64,000 bases of DNA from Streptomyces sp. AC550_RSS872 (GTDB lineage: Bacteria; Actinomycetota; Actinomycetes; Streptomycetales; Streptomycetaceae). The position numbers were made by a program, and so were the translations under genes. The notes under the pieces are model-generated. The model worked only from the letters and a program-made list of their open reading frames with translations. It searched no databases and had not been told where the DNA came from. The stretch covers positions 43,645-107,644 of the forward strand of contig NZ_JAGMUL010000011.1 of NCBI RefSeq assembly GCF_019049285.1, written 5' to 3'. Below, piece after piece: positions 16,721 through 26,450 of this stretch. The stretch's first letter is position 1. The number at the start of each line of letters is the position of its first letter.

Positions 16721-19700
16721 ATGTTTCGTGGCCGCTCACTGAGCCGCCGCATGCCGAGACAGGCGGTCGTCGCGACAGTGATGGGACTCTCCCTCGCACT
16801 GTCCGCGTCGACCGTCGAGGCTGTGGTGCTCGAAGACGGCGCCAGGGGCCGCACCAGCCGCCCCGGCGTCCAGGACGACGGCGACGCCGTCAAGGGACGC
16901 GACGCCAAGTCCAAGTCCCGCCCCTCCGACCCGGCCCGCAAGGCCGCGGTCAAGGGCCTCGACAAGGCGGTGTGGCCCAAGCAGGGCGGCACCGAGGTGA
17001 AACTGGGGGCCACCGCCGAAGCGGGCGGCCTGCCGGTGAAGGTACTCAAGCCCAGGTCCGCCAAGGCGGCCAAGACGGCGCCGTCCGAGGTGCAGGTCGA
17101 CGTCCTCGACCCGGCCCGCGCCGCGAAGCTCGGCGCCGGCGTCCTGCTCGGCGTCGAGCGGGCCGACGGCGGCGACAAGGCCGCCAAGGTCCGCCTGACC
17201 GTCGACTACTCCGAGTTCGCCGAGGGCTACGGCGGCTCCTACGCCTCCCGCCTGCGCCTGGTGCAGCTGCCCGCGTGCGCCGCGTACGCGACCCCCGGCG
17301 GCAAGGAGTGCCCGGAGCAGCCCAAGGTGCTGCCCACGGTGAACGACGTGCGCACCGGCACGGTCTCCGCCGACGTGACGGCCGCTCCCGCCCCCGCCGA
17401 CGGCGTCTCCACGATGGCCGGCGAGTCGACGTCCCTGCTGGCAGTGGCGGCGGGCCCGTCCAGCGCCCAGGGCACGTACAAGGCCACCGCCCTGTCCCCG
17501 TCGGCCAGTTGGAGCGTGTCCACGTCCTCCGGCGCCTTCAACTGGAACTACCCGCTGCGCTCCGTCCCGACCCCGGGCGGCCTGGTCCCCACCGTGGGCC
17601 TCGGCTACTCCTCCCAGTCCGCGGACGGCCGCACCTCGGCCACCAACAACCAGGGCTCCTGGATCGGTGAGGGCTTCTCCTACGACCCCGGCTACGTCGA
17701 GCGCCGCTACAAGCCCTGCTCCGAGGACGGCCACTCCAACTCCGGCGAACAGTGCTGGGCGTTCGAGAACGCCACGGTCATGCTCAACGGCACCGCCGGT
17801 GAGCTGGTCAAGGACGACACCACCGGCAAGTGGCACATGTCGTCCGACGACGGCAGCAAGGTCGAGAAGCTGACCGGCGCCGTCAACGGTGACAACGACG
17901 GCGAGTACTGGCGCATCACCACCTCGGACGGCACCGAGTACTACTTCGGCCAGAACCGCCTGCCGGGCTGGGCCACGGGCAACGAGGAGACCGACTCGGT
18001 CTGGACAGCCCCGGTCTTCGGCGACGACTCCGGTGAGCCCTGCTACAACGCCACCTTCACCAGCGCCCACTGCAAGCAGGCGTGGCGCTGGAGCCTGGAC
18101 TACGTCAAGGACACCCACGGCAACGTGATGTCCTACTTCTACGAGCGCGAGACCAACTACTACGCGCTGAACGGGAAGACCGACGTCAACGGCACGTCGT
18201 ACCACCGCGGCGGCTACCTCAAGCGCATCGACTACGGCCAGCAGGACGGCAGCGTCTACGCGGCCAAGGCCCCGGCCCGCATCGTCTTCAACACCGCCGA
18301 GCGCTGCCTGCCCACCGCCGACTTCGACTGCGCGGAGAGCAAGCGCACCAAGGCGAACGCCGCCCACTGGCCCGACGTCCCGGTCGACCAGGAGTGCAAG
18401 GCCGACACCAAGTGCACCGCACCGGTGCAGACCTTCTTCACCACCAAGCGGCTGACGTCGATCGTCACGCAGATGCGCAAGGACGCCACGACCTACCAGG
18501 ACGTGGACGCCTGGCTGTTCACGCACCTGTTCACCGACAACGGCGACGACTCCAAGACGCTGTGGCTGTCGAAGATCGAGCACGAGGGCCGCGCCGGTAC
18601 GGCGGTGAAGCTCCCGTCCGTCGACCTCTTCGGCGAGCAGCTCGCCAACCGCGTCGACGCGATCGGCGACAACATCGCACCGTTCCACCGCTTCCGCCTG
18701 TCGATGGTCCTCAGCGAGACGGGCGCCCAGCTCGACGTCAACTACGCCCCCACCGACTGCACCAAGGCGACGCTGCCCCAGCCGGGCGAGTCGACCAAGC
18801 GCTGCTACCCGGTGAAGTGGGCCCCGCCGGGCTCCGTCGACCCGATCACGGACTGGTTCCACAAGTACGTCGTCGCGGCGGTCATCGAGACGGACCGTAC
18901 CGGCGGCAGCGACGGCATGGTCACCCGCTACGACTACCAGGGCGACGCGGCCTGGCGTAAGGCGAAGCCGGACGGCATCACCGACGCCAAGTACCTGACG
19001 TGGGGTGGCTGGCAGGGCTACGGCAAGGTCAAGGTCACCAGCGGCACGTCCGACGTGCAGAAGACCCGCATCGACTACACGTTCATGCAGGGCATGAACG
19101 GCGATGCGAACCCGGCCGGCGGTACCCGCACCGTGACGGTCAAGGACTCCACGGGTGCCACGTACACCGACGACGAGGAGTTCACGGGCCACCAGCTGGA
19201 GACGGCGACGTACGACGGTGCGACGTTGGTCGCCAAGACCATCGACACCCCCTGGAAGCACCACACCGCCACCCAGACGCGCAGTTGGGGCACCACCCGC
19301 GCGACGATCGTGCGACCCCAGGTCGGCCGCGGCTTCACGCTGAAGTCCGACGGCACCTGGGAGGAAACGAAGTCCACCACCACGTACGACACCGCCAAGG
19401 GCGGCCGGGTCACCCAGGTCGAGGACCTCGGCGACGTCTCCACCACCAAGGACGACTCCTGCACCCGTACCTGGTACGCGGACAACGCGACGGAGAACAT
19501 CCTCTCCCTGCCCTCCCGCAGCGAGTCCGTCGCCGTGAAGTGCTCGGTCACCGCGGACTACAAGACCCAGGTCCTGGCGGACGAGCGCACGTCCTACGAC
19601 GGTGGCGCCTACGGCGCGGCGCCGACGAAGGGTGACGCGACGAAGACCGAGCGCCTGACGTCTCACGACGGCACGACGGCGACGTACCAGGTCACGGGCA

Positions 19701-22700
19701 CCACGACCTACGACGCGTTCGGCCGTCCGCTGACCCAGAAGGACGCCAAGCAGAACCAGACCAGGACGGTCTACACCGAGACCGACGGCCTGCTCACGAA
19801 GACGGTCGTCTACAACGCCCTCAACCACGCCACCACCACCGACTACGTCCCCGCCTGGGGCATGTCGAAGGGCCAGACGGACCCGAACGGCAAGCGGACG
19901 GACCTCGCGTACGACGCGCTGGGCCGCCTGACGTCGGTCTGGCTCGCGGACCGCGCCACGTCGCAGACCCCGAGCATCAAGTACTCCTACAACGTCCGCA
20001 AGGACAAGGTCACCTCGATCAAGACCGAGAAGATCGAGAACGACGGCTCCTACGGCGCCGAGTACCAGCTCTACGACAGCCTGCTGCGCGCCCGGCAGAT
20101 CCAGACCGAGGGCCCGGACGGCTCCCGCATGGTCGCCGACACGTTCTACGACGGCACCGGCAATGTCCGGAAGACCAACTCGACGTACAACGCGGCAGGC
20201 GCCGCCTCCGACGAACTGCTGCTGGTGAGCAACAGCCAGGTCGGCGCGCAGAGCCTGTTGGAGTACGACGGCCTGGGCCGCACCACGGCCCAGATCTTCG
20301 CGGTCAGCGGCGCCGAGCAGTGGCGGACCACGACCACGTACGACGGCGAGCTGACCCACGTCGACCCGCCGACGGGCGGAGTGCCCACGACCACGATCAC
20401 CGACGGCCAGGGCAGTGTCTCGGAGATCCGCCACTACCGGGGGGCGTCCCCGGGCGCGGGTGTGCCGTACGACTCGACGAAGTACACGTACAACACGCGC
20501 GGTCAGCTGGAGACGGTCACCGACGCCAAGGCCAATGTGTGGCGGTACGAGTACGACCAGCTGGGGCGGAAGACCAAGTCGATCGACCCGGATGCCGGTA
20601 CCTCGCGCGCTGAGTACGACGAGCTGGACCGGCCCGTCACCACGTACGACGGCCGGAACAAGAAGATCTCCACGGTCTACGACACTCTCAGCCGCATGGT
20701 GTCGACCTGGCAGGGCGACCCCACCACCGGGACGAAGCTCACAGAGACCAAGTACGACAAGGCGGGCTGGCTGGGCCAGGCGTACGGCTTCCTGAGCTAC
20801 GTCTCGCCGACGGAGTACTTCGCCACGGCCGTCCAGTCGATGGACGAGTTCTACCGTCCGCTGAAGACGGCCTACCAGGTGCCTGCCTCGCAGGGCTCCC
20901 TGGCCGGCACGTACGTCTTCAGCACCACGTACAACCGTGACGGCACCGTCCAGGGCACCGGTCTGCCGGCCATCGGCGACCTGCCCGCGGAGGCGCTGAC
21001 CTACACGTACGACGCGCTCCAGCGTCCCAAGACGATGACGGGCTCCACGTCGTACGTCACGAACACCGTCTACTCGCGCAACAGCCAGCTCCAGCAGCTG
21101 GAGCTGTACGCGGGCAGCGGCAAGAAGGCCTGGCAGACGTTCTCCTACGAGACGGGCACCGACCGGCTGACCCGTTCCGTGACCGACGTCTACGGCGCGA
21201 CGGCCCCTGCCAAGGACTCGAAGTACTCCTACGACCAGGCGGGCAACGTCCTGTCCATCGCGGACACCGCGAACTCCGCCTCGCCGGACGTGCAGTGCTT
21301 CGCGTACGACGGCCGGCAGCGTCTGAAGGACGCCTGGACGCCGGCGGCCACGGCGACGACCGTGGGCGGCACAGGCACCCGTGGTTCGACCACCCCGGTG
21401 GACGGCACCGGACCGACCGCGTGTGATGCGGCGGCAGGATCGAGCGCCCTCGGTGGCCCGGCCCCGTACTGGAAGTCGTACGAGACCGACGCCATCGGCA
21501 ACCGCGTCTCGGAGACCGTCCACGACACCGGCCTGGACGCCACGCAGAACATCACCCGCAGCTACGAGTACGGCACGGCGGGTGCCCTGGGCGAAGGCCC
21601 GCACCAGGTCACCAAGATCACCGAGAAGACTCCGACGGGTGACCGGCAGTCGACGTACGAGTACGACGACTCGGGCAACACCACCAAGCGGACCATCGGC
21701 GGCAACGCCCAGTCGCTGACCTGGACCGACACCGGCAAGGTCAACGAGGTCACCGAGGCGAGCGGCTCGAAGACCAGCTACGTCTACGACGGCTCCGGCA
21801 ACCGGCTCGTCCGCAAGGACCCGAACGGAACCACCGTCTACCTGCCCGGCACCGAGCTGAAGCTGTCGGCCGACGGAACCAAGAAGGAGGCTACCCGCTA
21901 CTACGAGTTCCTCGGCGAGACCGTCGGGGTCCGCACCGCGGGCAAGCTGTCCTTCATCGCCTCCGACCACCACGGCACGGGTGAGCTGGCGATCGACGCC
22001 GCGACCGGCGCGCTCAGTCAGCGACGCTTCGACCCCTTCGGTGTGGATCGCGGTGAGAAGACCGGCACCTGGCCGGGGGAGAAGGGCTACGTCGGCGGCA
22101 CCATCGATGCCTCGACCGGGCTGACCCACCTGGGGGCGCGCGAGTACGACCCGGTGATCGGCAAGTTCATCTCGGTCGACCCGATCATCGACTACACGCA
22201 GCCGCAGCAGATCAACGGCTACGCGTACGCGAACAACTCGCCGGTCACGCACGCCGACCCCAGCGGCATGATCATCCCGGAGTGCCGGGAGGGCCTGATC
22301 GAGTGCCGGGGCGGCATGCCCGTCGTCCACAAGGACCCGGTCAAGAAGGCCCAAGCGGAAAACGACCAGGCCGTGCGGAACCTTTCGGCGGCCCAGGGGC
22401 AGCAGTCCGCTGCCAAGCAGCGCATCAAGTCCGCGGGCAAGGCCCTGGTGAAGATCGCCCGGGACATCCTGGGCGTGGACGCGGCCCTGGACTGCATCTC
22501 CAGCGGAGACGTCGGAGCCTGCGGCGAGACCCTGCTCAACATCGCCGGCAGCTTCGCGGGCGGCCTGGCGGGCAAGATCCTCGCCAAGTACGGGGCGCCG
22601 TGGAACTGGGCCAAGGGTTACCGGCTCGCCAAGCGGGTCACCGGACTGGTCGGGGACCTGATCGGCGGGGCCCGGGACCTGTGGAATGCAAACAAGGCGG

Positions 22701-23608
22701 TCGGCAGGGCGAGAGCGGGTCTGTCCAAGGCCGCGGACAAACTGGCGGATGCCAGAAAGAAGGCGACGGAGGCCCTCAAGAAGCGCAAGAAGACAGAGGA
22801 AGGTGCCGGCTCCTGCCCGATCGAGGGCCCGCACAGCTTCCTGCCCGGTACCAAGGTCCTGCTCGTGGGTGGCAAGACCAAGAAGATCGAGCACGTGAAG
22901 CTCGGCGACAAGCTCGTGGTGACCGACCCGGAAACGGGTGAAACGAAGATCCGCGAAGTTGTCGGCACGATCGTCACCGAAGATGACAAGCACTTCGTCG
23001 ACCTGACGATCAAGACCAAGTCGGGCAAGGCGGAGTCCCTGGTCTCCACGACCACGCACCCGTTCTGGGCGGACTCCGAGAACGCCTGGATCGAGGCCGG
23101 ATTCCTCAGGCCGGGGATGCGCCTGCACACCGCCGACGGCGACTCGGTCGAGATCACGGCCGTTCGCGCCTTCGACCAGCGCCAGCGCACCCACGACCTC
23201 ACGGTCGAGGACGTCCACACGTACTACGTCCATGCGGGTGCGACATCCCTTCTCGTCCACAACTGCGGAGAGAGGGTCTACGAAGCGGGAGGCAAGCACG
23301 GCAGCGAGTCCCGCAGCAGCTCCCGTGGTGAGAACAGCGCCGAGCCGAACAATGGACAGGACGCGCTCGACAACTCAGTACAGATCAAGGAGACCTCGCC
23401 CCGCCGAGTGGGCATCGACAGGACAACCGGCGATACGGTGGTCCTCGACCGCACGGGTGAGGTTCCCTGCGGGTGCACGGTGAAGGGCGGCACCAACGAG
23501 GTCTTCCACGGCCACGTGCGGACCAACCTCGACACGGATCCCGGCATGGCCAAAGCCAAGAGCGCACTACGCCGAGCGCTCAAGAACGGGGAGGTCGAAA
23601 GTGGCTAG
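16721..23608 (+). CDS. RHS-repeat polymorphic toxin with Hint domain and nuclease-like C-terminus
   Basis: This is an exported contact toxin of 2295 residues. The ATG at 16721 (GAAAGGGA upstream) gives a signal peptide (AVVATVMGLSLALSAS). Residues ~250-900 are the N-terminal shell region. YD/RHS repeats run from about 990 to 1790 (YDAFGRPLTQ, YDALGRLTSV). The RHS core signature GAREYDPVIGKFISVDPI is near residue 1810, and ALDCISSGDVGAC near 1925. A Hint autoprocessing domain spans 2032-2182 (HSFLPGTKVLL, TTTHPFW, LLVHNC). The last ~114 residues are the variable toxin (SPRRVGIDRTTGD, VVLDRT, FHGHVR), resembling small RNase-type toxins; I cannot name its family. The cysteine usually found just before the Hint NSF/HSF motif is proline here. 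The gene overlaps the putative immunity gene by 8 bp. Confidence 0.9.
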   Translation: MFRGRSLSRRMPRQAVVATVMGLSLALSASTVEAVVLEDGARGRTSRPGVQDDGDAVKGRDAKSKSRPSDPARKAAVKGLDKAVWPKQGGTEVKLGATAEAGGLPVKVLKPRSAKAAKTAPSEVQVDVLDPARAAKLGAGVLLGVERADGGDKAAKVRLTVDYSEFAEGYGGSYASRLRLVQLPACAAYATPGGKECPEQPKVLPTVNDVRTGTVSADVTAAPAPADGVSTMAGESTSLLAVAAGPSSAQGTYKATALSPSASWSVSTSSGAFNWNYPLRSVPTPGGLVPTVGLGYSSQSADGRTSATNNQGSWIGEGFSYDPGYVERRYKPCSEDGHSNSGEQCWAFENATVMLNGTAGELVKDDTTGKWHMSSDDGSKVEKLTGAVNGDNDGEYWRITTSDGTEYYFGQNRLPGWATGNEETDSVWTAPVFGDDSGEPCYNATFTSAHCKQAWRWSLDYVKDTHGNVMSYFYERETNYYALNGKTDVNGTSYHRGGYLKRIDYGQQDGSVYAAKAPARIVFNTAERCLPTADFDCAESKRTKANAAHWPDVPVDQECKADTKCTAPVQTFFTTKRLTSIVTQMRKDATTYQDVDAWLFTHLFTDNGDDSKTLWLSKIEHEGRAGTAVKLPSVDLFGEQLANRVDAIGDNIAPFHRFRLSMVLSETGAQLDVNYAPTDCTKATLPQPGESTKRCYPVKWAPPGSVDPITDWFHKYVVAAVIETDRTGGSDGMVTRYDYQGDAAWRKAKPDGITDAKYLTWGGWQGYGKVKVTSGTSDVQKTRIDYTFMQGMNGDANPAGGTRTVTVKDSTGATYTDDEEFTGHQLETATYDGATLVAKTIDTPWKHHTATQTRSWGTTRATIVRPQVGRGFTLKSDGTWEETKSTTTYDTAKGGRVTQVEDLGDVSTTKDDSCTRTWYADNATENILSLPSRSESVAVKCSVTADYKTQVLADERTSYDGGAYGAAPTKGDATKTERLTSHDGTTATYQVTGTTTYDAFGRPLTQKDAKQNQTRTVYTETDGLLTKTVVYNALNHATTTDYVPAWGMSKGQTDPNGKRTDLAYDALGRLTSVWLADRATSQTPSIKYSYNVRKDKVTSIKTEKIENDGSYGAEYQLYDSLLRARQIQTEGPDGSRMVADTFYDGTGNVRKTNSTYNAAGAASDELLLVSNSQVGAQSLLEYDGLGRTTAQIFAVSGAEQWRTTTTYDGELTHVDPPTGGVPTTTITDGQGSVSEIRHYRGASPGAGVPYDSTKYTYNTRGQLETVTDAKANVWRYEYDQLGRKTKSIDPDAGTSRAEYDELDRPVTTYDGRNKKISTVYDTLSRMVSTWQGDPTTGTKLTETKYDKAGWLGQAYGFLSYVSPTEYFATAVQSMDEFYRPLKTAYQVPASQGSLAGTYVFSTTYNRDGTVQGTGLPAIGDLPAEALTYTYDALQRPKTMTGSTSYVTNTVYSRNSQLQQLELYAGSGKKAWQTFSYETGTDRLTRSVTDVYGATAPAKDSKYSYDQAGNVLSIADTANSASPDVQCFAYDGRQRLKDAWTPAATATTVGGTGTRGSTTPVDGTGPTACDAAAGSSALGGPAPYWKSYETDAIGNRVSETVHDTGLDATQNITRSYEYGTAGALGEGPHQVTKITEKTPTGDRQSTYEYDDSGNTTKRTIGGNAQSLTWTDTGKVNEVTEASGSKTSYVYDGSGNRLVRKDPNGTTVYLPGTELKLSADGTKKEATRYYEFLGETVGVRTAGKLSFIASDHHGTGELAIDAATGALSQRRFDPFGVDRGEKTGTWPGEKGYVGGTIDASTGLTHLGAREYDPVIGKFISVDPIIDYTQPQQINGYAYANNSPVTHADPSGMIIPECREGLIECRGGMPVVHKDPVKKAQAENDQAVRNLSAAQGQQSAAKQRIKSAGKALVKIARDILGVDAALDCISSGDVGACGETLLNIAGSFAGGLAGKILAKYGAPWNWAKGYRLAKRVTGLVGDLIGGARDLWNANKAVGRARAGLSKAADKLADARKKATEALKKRKKTEEGAGSCPIEGPHSFLPGTKVLLVGGKTKKIEHVKLGDKLVVTDPETGETKIREVVGTIVTEDDKHFVDLTIKTKSGKAESLVSTTTHPFWADSENAWIEAGFLRPGMRLHTADGDSVEITAVRAFDQRQRTHDLTVEDVHTYYVHAGATSLLVHNCGERVYEAGGKHGSESRSSSRGENSAEPNNGQDALDNSVQIKETSPRRVGIDRTTGDTVVLDRTGEVPCGCTVKGGTNEVFHGHVRTNLDTDPGMAKAKSALRRALKNGEVESG

Positions 23609-24005
23609 TGATCACGACACCCTTCCGGGCGGCCACCCCGGGCCGCCCGGCTCGCCGGGTTGGCGCGACGCACTGACGGCCGACATCCGGGCAACCGACG
23701 TCGGCCGGGCCACCAGGGCCCTGCTCGCCTTCACCTACGACGAGCCGGAGCGTGAGGTGATCGAGGCGCTGCTGTCCGAGTGCCTGGATCCGGCCGGCCC
23801 CGCGGTCGACCCGCAGGTCGGCGCGCTCGCGGTGACCTGCGTGGGGCACGTGGCGAGGATCCACGGCGAGGTCGGTCCGGATCTGGTGGCCCGGGTCCGG
23901 GACCTGCTTCAGGACCCCGTTCTCGGCGGCCGTGCGGAGGACGCGCTGGACGACATCGCGTCCTTCGCCCCGCACGCGCTGGTGCCGCGGCGCGAGGCCG
24001 ACTGA
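23601..24005 (+). CDS. Putative immunity protein for the RHS toxin (HEAT-like helical)
   Basis: A 134-residue, acidic, all-helical protein without signal peptide. The GTG at 23601 lies inside the toxin gene's end, with GGGGAGG six bases upstream, so the two are translationally coupled. Helical segments such as ATRALLAFTYDEPEREVIEALL, VGALAVTCVGHVARI and GGRAEDALDDIASF look like HEAT-type repeats, a scaffold known among polymorphic-toxin immunity proteins. A small acidic ORF directly after an RHS toxin end is the standard immunity position. Cytoplasmic neutralisation of the toxin tip is inferred, not shown. A hairpin follows the gene. Confidence 0.75.
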   Translation: MASDHDTLPGGHPGPPGSPGWRDALTADIRATDVGRATRALLAFTYDEPEREVIEALLSECLDPAGPAVDPQVGALAVTCVGHVARIHGEVGPDLVARVRDLLQDPVLGGRAEDALDDIASFAPHALVPRREAD

Positions 24006-24021
24006 CCGAGATCGCTGCCGA

Positions 24022-24057
24022 ACGGGGCCCGGTTTGACCCCTCAAGCCGGGCCCCGT
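24022..24057 (+). terminator. Terminator after toxin-immunity pair
   Basis: An 11-bp perfect stem ACGGGGCCCGG/CCGGGCCCCGT with a 14-nt loop lies 17 bases after the immunity stop and just upstream of the rplU promoter. Confidence 0.75.
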
Positions 24058-24061
24058 AACC

Positions 24062-24090
24062 TTGACCGTCGGCGTGTCCGTGGATATAGG
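24062..24090 (+). promoter_or_regulatory. HrdB-type promoter of rplU-rpmA
   Basis: TTGACC (24062-24067), a 17-nt spacer and TATAGG (24085-24090) form a near-consensus vegetative promoter. It predicts an untranslated leader of about 110 nt before rplU. Confidence 0.7.
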
Positions 24091-24208
24091 CACGCCACAT
24101 CCCCGTAAACCTCTTCCTCCGGAGCACACGGTGTTCCAGAGAGGCCGCCCGCGTGCGTGGCGGCTGGACTTCGGGGGTGCCGTTTCCGAGCGAGAGAGTG
24201 AGATCCGC

Positions 24209-24529
24209 GTGTACGCCATCGTGCGCAGCGGTGGCCGCCAGCACAAGGTTGCTGTCGGCGACATCGTTGAGGTTGACAAGATTTCCACTGCCAAGGTTGG
24301 CGACACGGTCGAGCTCTCGACCCTGCTCGTTGTCGACGGCGACGCTGTGACCAGTGACCCGTGGGTGCTGGCCGGCATCAAGGTCCAGGCCGAGGTCGTG
24401 GACCACCACAAGGGCCAGAAGATCGACATTCTGCGCTACAAGAACAAGACCGGCTACCGCCGTCGTCAGGGCCACCGCCAGCAGTACACGGCGATCAAGG
24501 TCACTGAGATCCCCGCGGCTGCGAAGTAA
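24209..24529 (+). CDS. rplU: 50S ribosomal protein L21
   Basis: L21 binds 23S rRNA in the large subunit. The product is 106 residues, the standard length. It begins at GTG 24209 ([17 protein letters not shown], the family N-terminus); the open frame upstream is non-homologous leader. Conserved features include [15 protein letters not shown], the basic [20 protein letters not shown]-binding stretch, and the final KVTEI. It is followed 14 bp later by rpmA in the usual L21-L27-Obg order. Expression is probably driven from the promoter at 24062. Confidence 0.98.
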   Translation: MYAIVRSGGRQHKVAVGDIVEVDKISTAKVGDTVELSTLLVVDGDAVTSDPWVLAGIKVQAEVVDHHKGQKIDILRYKNKTGYRRRQGHRQQYTAIKVTEIPAAAK

Positions 24530-24543
24530 GGGACTGAGGAGAG

Positions 24544-24798
24544 ATGGCACACAAGAAGGGCGCATCGTCCACCCGTAACGGTCGTGACTCCAACGCTCAG
24601 CGCCTCGGCGTGAAGCGCTTCGGCGGTCAGGTCGTCAACGCGGGCGAGATCCTGGTCCGTCAGCGCGGCACCCACTTCCACCCCGGTGCGGGCGTCGGCC
24701 GTGGCGGCGACGACACGCTGTTCGCGCTGAACGCCGGTGCGGTGCAGTTCGGCACCCACCGTGGCCGCAAGGTCGTGAACATCGTTCCGGTCGCCTGA
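24544..24798 (+). CDS. rpmA: 50S ribosomal protein L27
   Basis: L27 lies near the peptidyl-transferase centre. It has 84 residues and starts [16 protein letters not shown], the actinobacterial form that needs no N-terminal cleavage. It carries the conserved [24 protein letters not shown] and GRKVVNIVP motifs. The ATG at 24544 has GAGGAGAG just upstream. The 12-nt palindrome AGTCAGCTGACT overlaps its stop, and a hairpin 40 bp further on separates it from obg. Confidence 0.98.
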   Translation: MAHKKGASSTRNGRDSNAQRLGVKRFGGQVVNAGEILVRQRGTHFHPGAGVGRGGDDTLFALNAGAVQFGTHRGRKVVNIVPVA

Positions 24799-24840
24799 GT
24801 CAGCTGACTTCAAGGCTTAGACCGAACGTTTCGTTCCGCG

Positions 24841-24880
24841 AGGCGGACCTCACTTCCCTGGTGGGAAGGCGGGTCCGCCT
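24841..24880 (+). terminator. Terminator between rpmA and obg
   Basis: A 9-bp outer stem (AGGCGGACC/GGTCCGCCT) encloses an inner CTTCCC/GGGAAG stem and is followed by TTTC. obg must then rely on read-through or its own promoter in 24881-24925. Confidence 0.75.
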
Positions 24881-24939
24881 TTCGCGTGTTACGCAAGAGA
24901 CATATCCGTACGTAGTTGAAGTGCTGGAGGCACCCCACC

Positions 24940-26385
24940 ATGACCACCTTCGTGGACCGCGTCGAACTGCATGTCGCCGCGGGTAACGGAGGCCACGGCT
25001 GTGCCTCCGTTCACCGTGAGAAGTTCAAGCCGCTCGGCGGGCCCGACGGCGGCAACGGCGGGCGCGGCGGGGACGTGATCCTCACCGTCGACCAGTCGAT
25101 CACCACGCTGCTCGACTACCACCACTCCCCGCACCGCAAGGCCACCAACGGCAAGCCCGGCGAGGGCGGCAACCGGTCCGGCAAGGACGGGCAGGACCTG
25201 ATCCTCCCCGTGCCCGACGGCACCGTCGTCCTCGACAAGGCCGGCAACGTTCTCGCCGACCTCGTCGGGCACGGCACCTCGTACGTCGCCGCGCAGGGCG
25301 GCCGGGGCGGGCTCGGGAACGCCGCGCTGGCGTCGGCCCGGCGCAAGGCGCCCGGGTTCGCGCTGCTCGGTGTGCCGGGGGACCTCCAGGACATCGTGCT
25401 GGAGCTGAAGACGGTCGCCGACGTGGCGCTCGTCGGGTACCCGAGCGCCGGCAAGTCCTCGCTGATCTCCGTGCTGAGCGCCGCCAAGCCGAAGATCGCG
25501 GACTACCCGTTCACGACGCTCGTGCCGAACCTCGGCGTGGTGACCGCCGGCTCGACCGTCTACACCATCGCCGACGTTCCCGGGCTCATCCCGGGAGCCA
25601 GCCAGGGCAAGGGCCTGGGCCTGGAGTTCCTGCGGCACGTCGAGCGGTGCAGCGTGCTCGTGCACGTCCTGGACACCGCGACGCTGGAGTCCGACCGTGA
25701 CCCCGTCTCCGACCTGGACATCATCGAGGCGGAGCTGCGGGAGTACGGCGGGCTCGACAACCGGCCGCGGATCGTCGTCCTGAACAAGATCGACGTACCG
25801 GACGGCAAGGACCTCGCCGAGATGGTGCGGCCGGATCTCCAGGCCCGTGGCTACCGGGTCTTCGAGGTGTCCGCCGTCGCGCACACCGGGCTGAAGGAGC
25901 TGTCGTTCGCGCTGGCCGAGCTGGTGGGCACGGCGCGTGCCGCGAAGCCGAAGGAAGAGGCGACGCGGATCGTGATCCGGCCGAAGGCCGTCGATGACAC
26001 CGGGTTCACCGTGACCCGAGAGGAGGCCGGCGGCGAGCCGCTGTTCCGGGTGCGAGGCGAGAAGCCCGAGCGCTGGGTGCGGCAGACCGACTTCAACAAC
26101 GACGAGGCGGTCGGCTATCTCGCCGACCGGCTCAACAGGCTTGGTGTCGAAGAGGAGTTGATGAAGGCGGGCGCCCGCTCCGGTGACGGCGTCGCCATCG
26201 GGCCCGAGGAGAACGCCGTCGTCTTCGACTGGGAGCCGACCGTGATGGCCGGCGCGGAGATGCTCGGGCGGCGTGGCGAGGACCATCGCTTCGAGGCCCC
26301 GCGGCCTGCCGCGCAGCGGCGGCGCGACAAGCAGGCCGAGCGGGACGAGGCGGCGCAGGAGTTCGACGACTTCGAGCCGTTCTGA
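24940..26385 (+). CDS. obg: GTPase Obg
   Basis: A ribosome-associated GTPase needed for large-subunit maturation; in Streptomyces Obg is also linked to the onset of sporulation. It has 481 residues, as expected. The glycine-rich Obg fold occupies residues 1-160 ([27 protein letters not shown]). The G domain follows with G1 GYPSAGKSS, a switch TTLVPNLG, G3 DVPGLI and G4 NKID. The C-terminal OCT domain starts near residue 340, and an acidic/basic tail ends DDFEPF. The ATG at 24940 was chosen for CTGGAGG nine bases upstream. Confidence 0.97.
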   Translation: MTTFVDRVELHVAAGNGGHGCASVHREKFKPLGGPDGGNGGRGGDVILTVDQSITTLLDYHHSPHRKATNGKPGEGGNRSGKDGQDLILPVPDGTVVLDKAGNVLADLVGHGTSYVAAQGGRGGLGNAALASARRKAPGFALLGVPGDLQDIVLELKTVADVALVGYPSAGKSSLISVLSAAKPKIADYPFTTLVPNLGVVTAGSTVYTIADVPGLIPGASQGKGLGLEFLRHVERCSVLVHVLDTATLESDRDPVSDLDIIEAELREYGGLDNRPRIVVLNKIDVPDGKDLAEMVRPDLQARGYRVFEVSAVAHTGLKELSFALAELVGTARAAKPKEEATRIVIRPKAVDDTGFTVTREEAGGEPLFRVRGEKPERWVRQTDFNNDEAVGYLADRLNRLGVEEELMKAGARSGDGVAIGPEENAVVFDWEPTVMAGAEMLGRRGEDHRFEAPRPAAQRRRDKQAERDEAAQEFDDFEPF

Positions 26386-26390
26386 GGGAG

Positions 26391-26450
26391 CCTGAGGGAG
26401 CGGGAGGGCTGAGGGAGCGGGGCCTGAGGGAGCGGGAGGGCTGAGGGGGC
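26391..26450. repeat. Tandem G-rich repeat after obg
   Basis: Two copies of a ~32-bp unit built from CTGAGGGAGCGGG blocks, the second truncated, directly follow the obg stop. No coding function is visible. Confidence 0.6.

Noticed and set aside
11367..23299. Very long open frames on the minus strand opposite the LamG and RHS genes (about 1800 and 2200 codons)
   Set aside because: They mirror the plus-strand genes, arise from high GC in third positions, lack domains and ribosome-binding sites, and have residue composition typical of antisense frames.
24091..24208. Riboswitch or L21 leader autoregulation element before rplU
   Set aside because: The leader is long enough, but I could not identify a conserved structure; only the promoter is supported.
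24798..24809. Palindrome AGTCAGCTGACT at the rpmA stop as an operator
   Set aside because: It lies at the gene end rather than a promoter and is followed by the real terminator; no regulatory role is supported.
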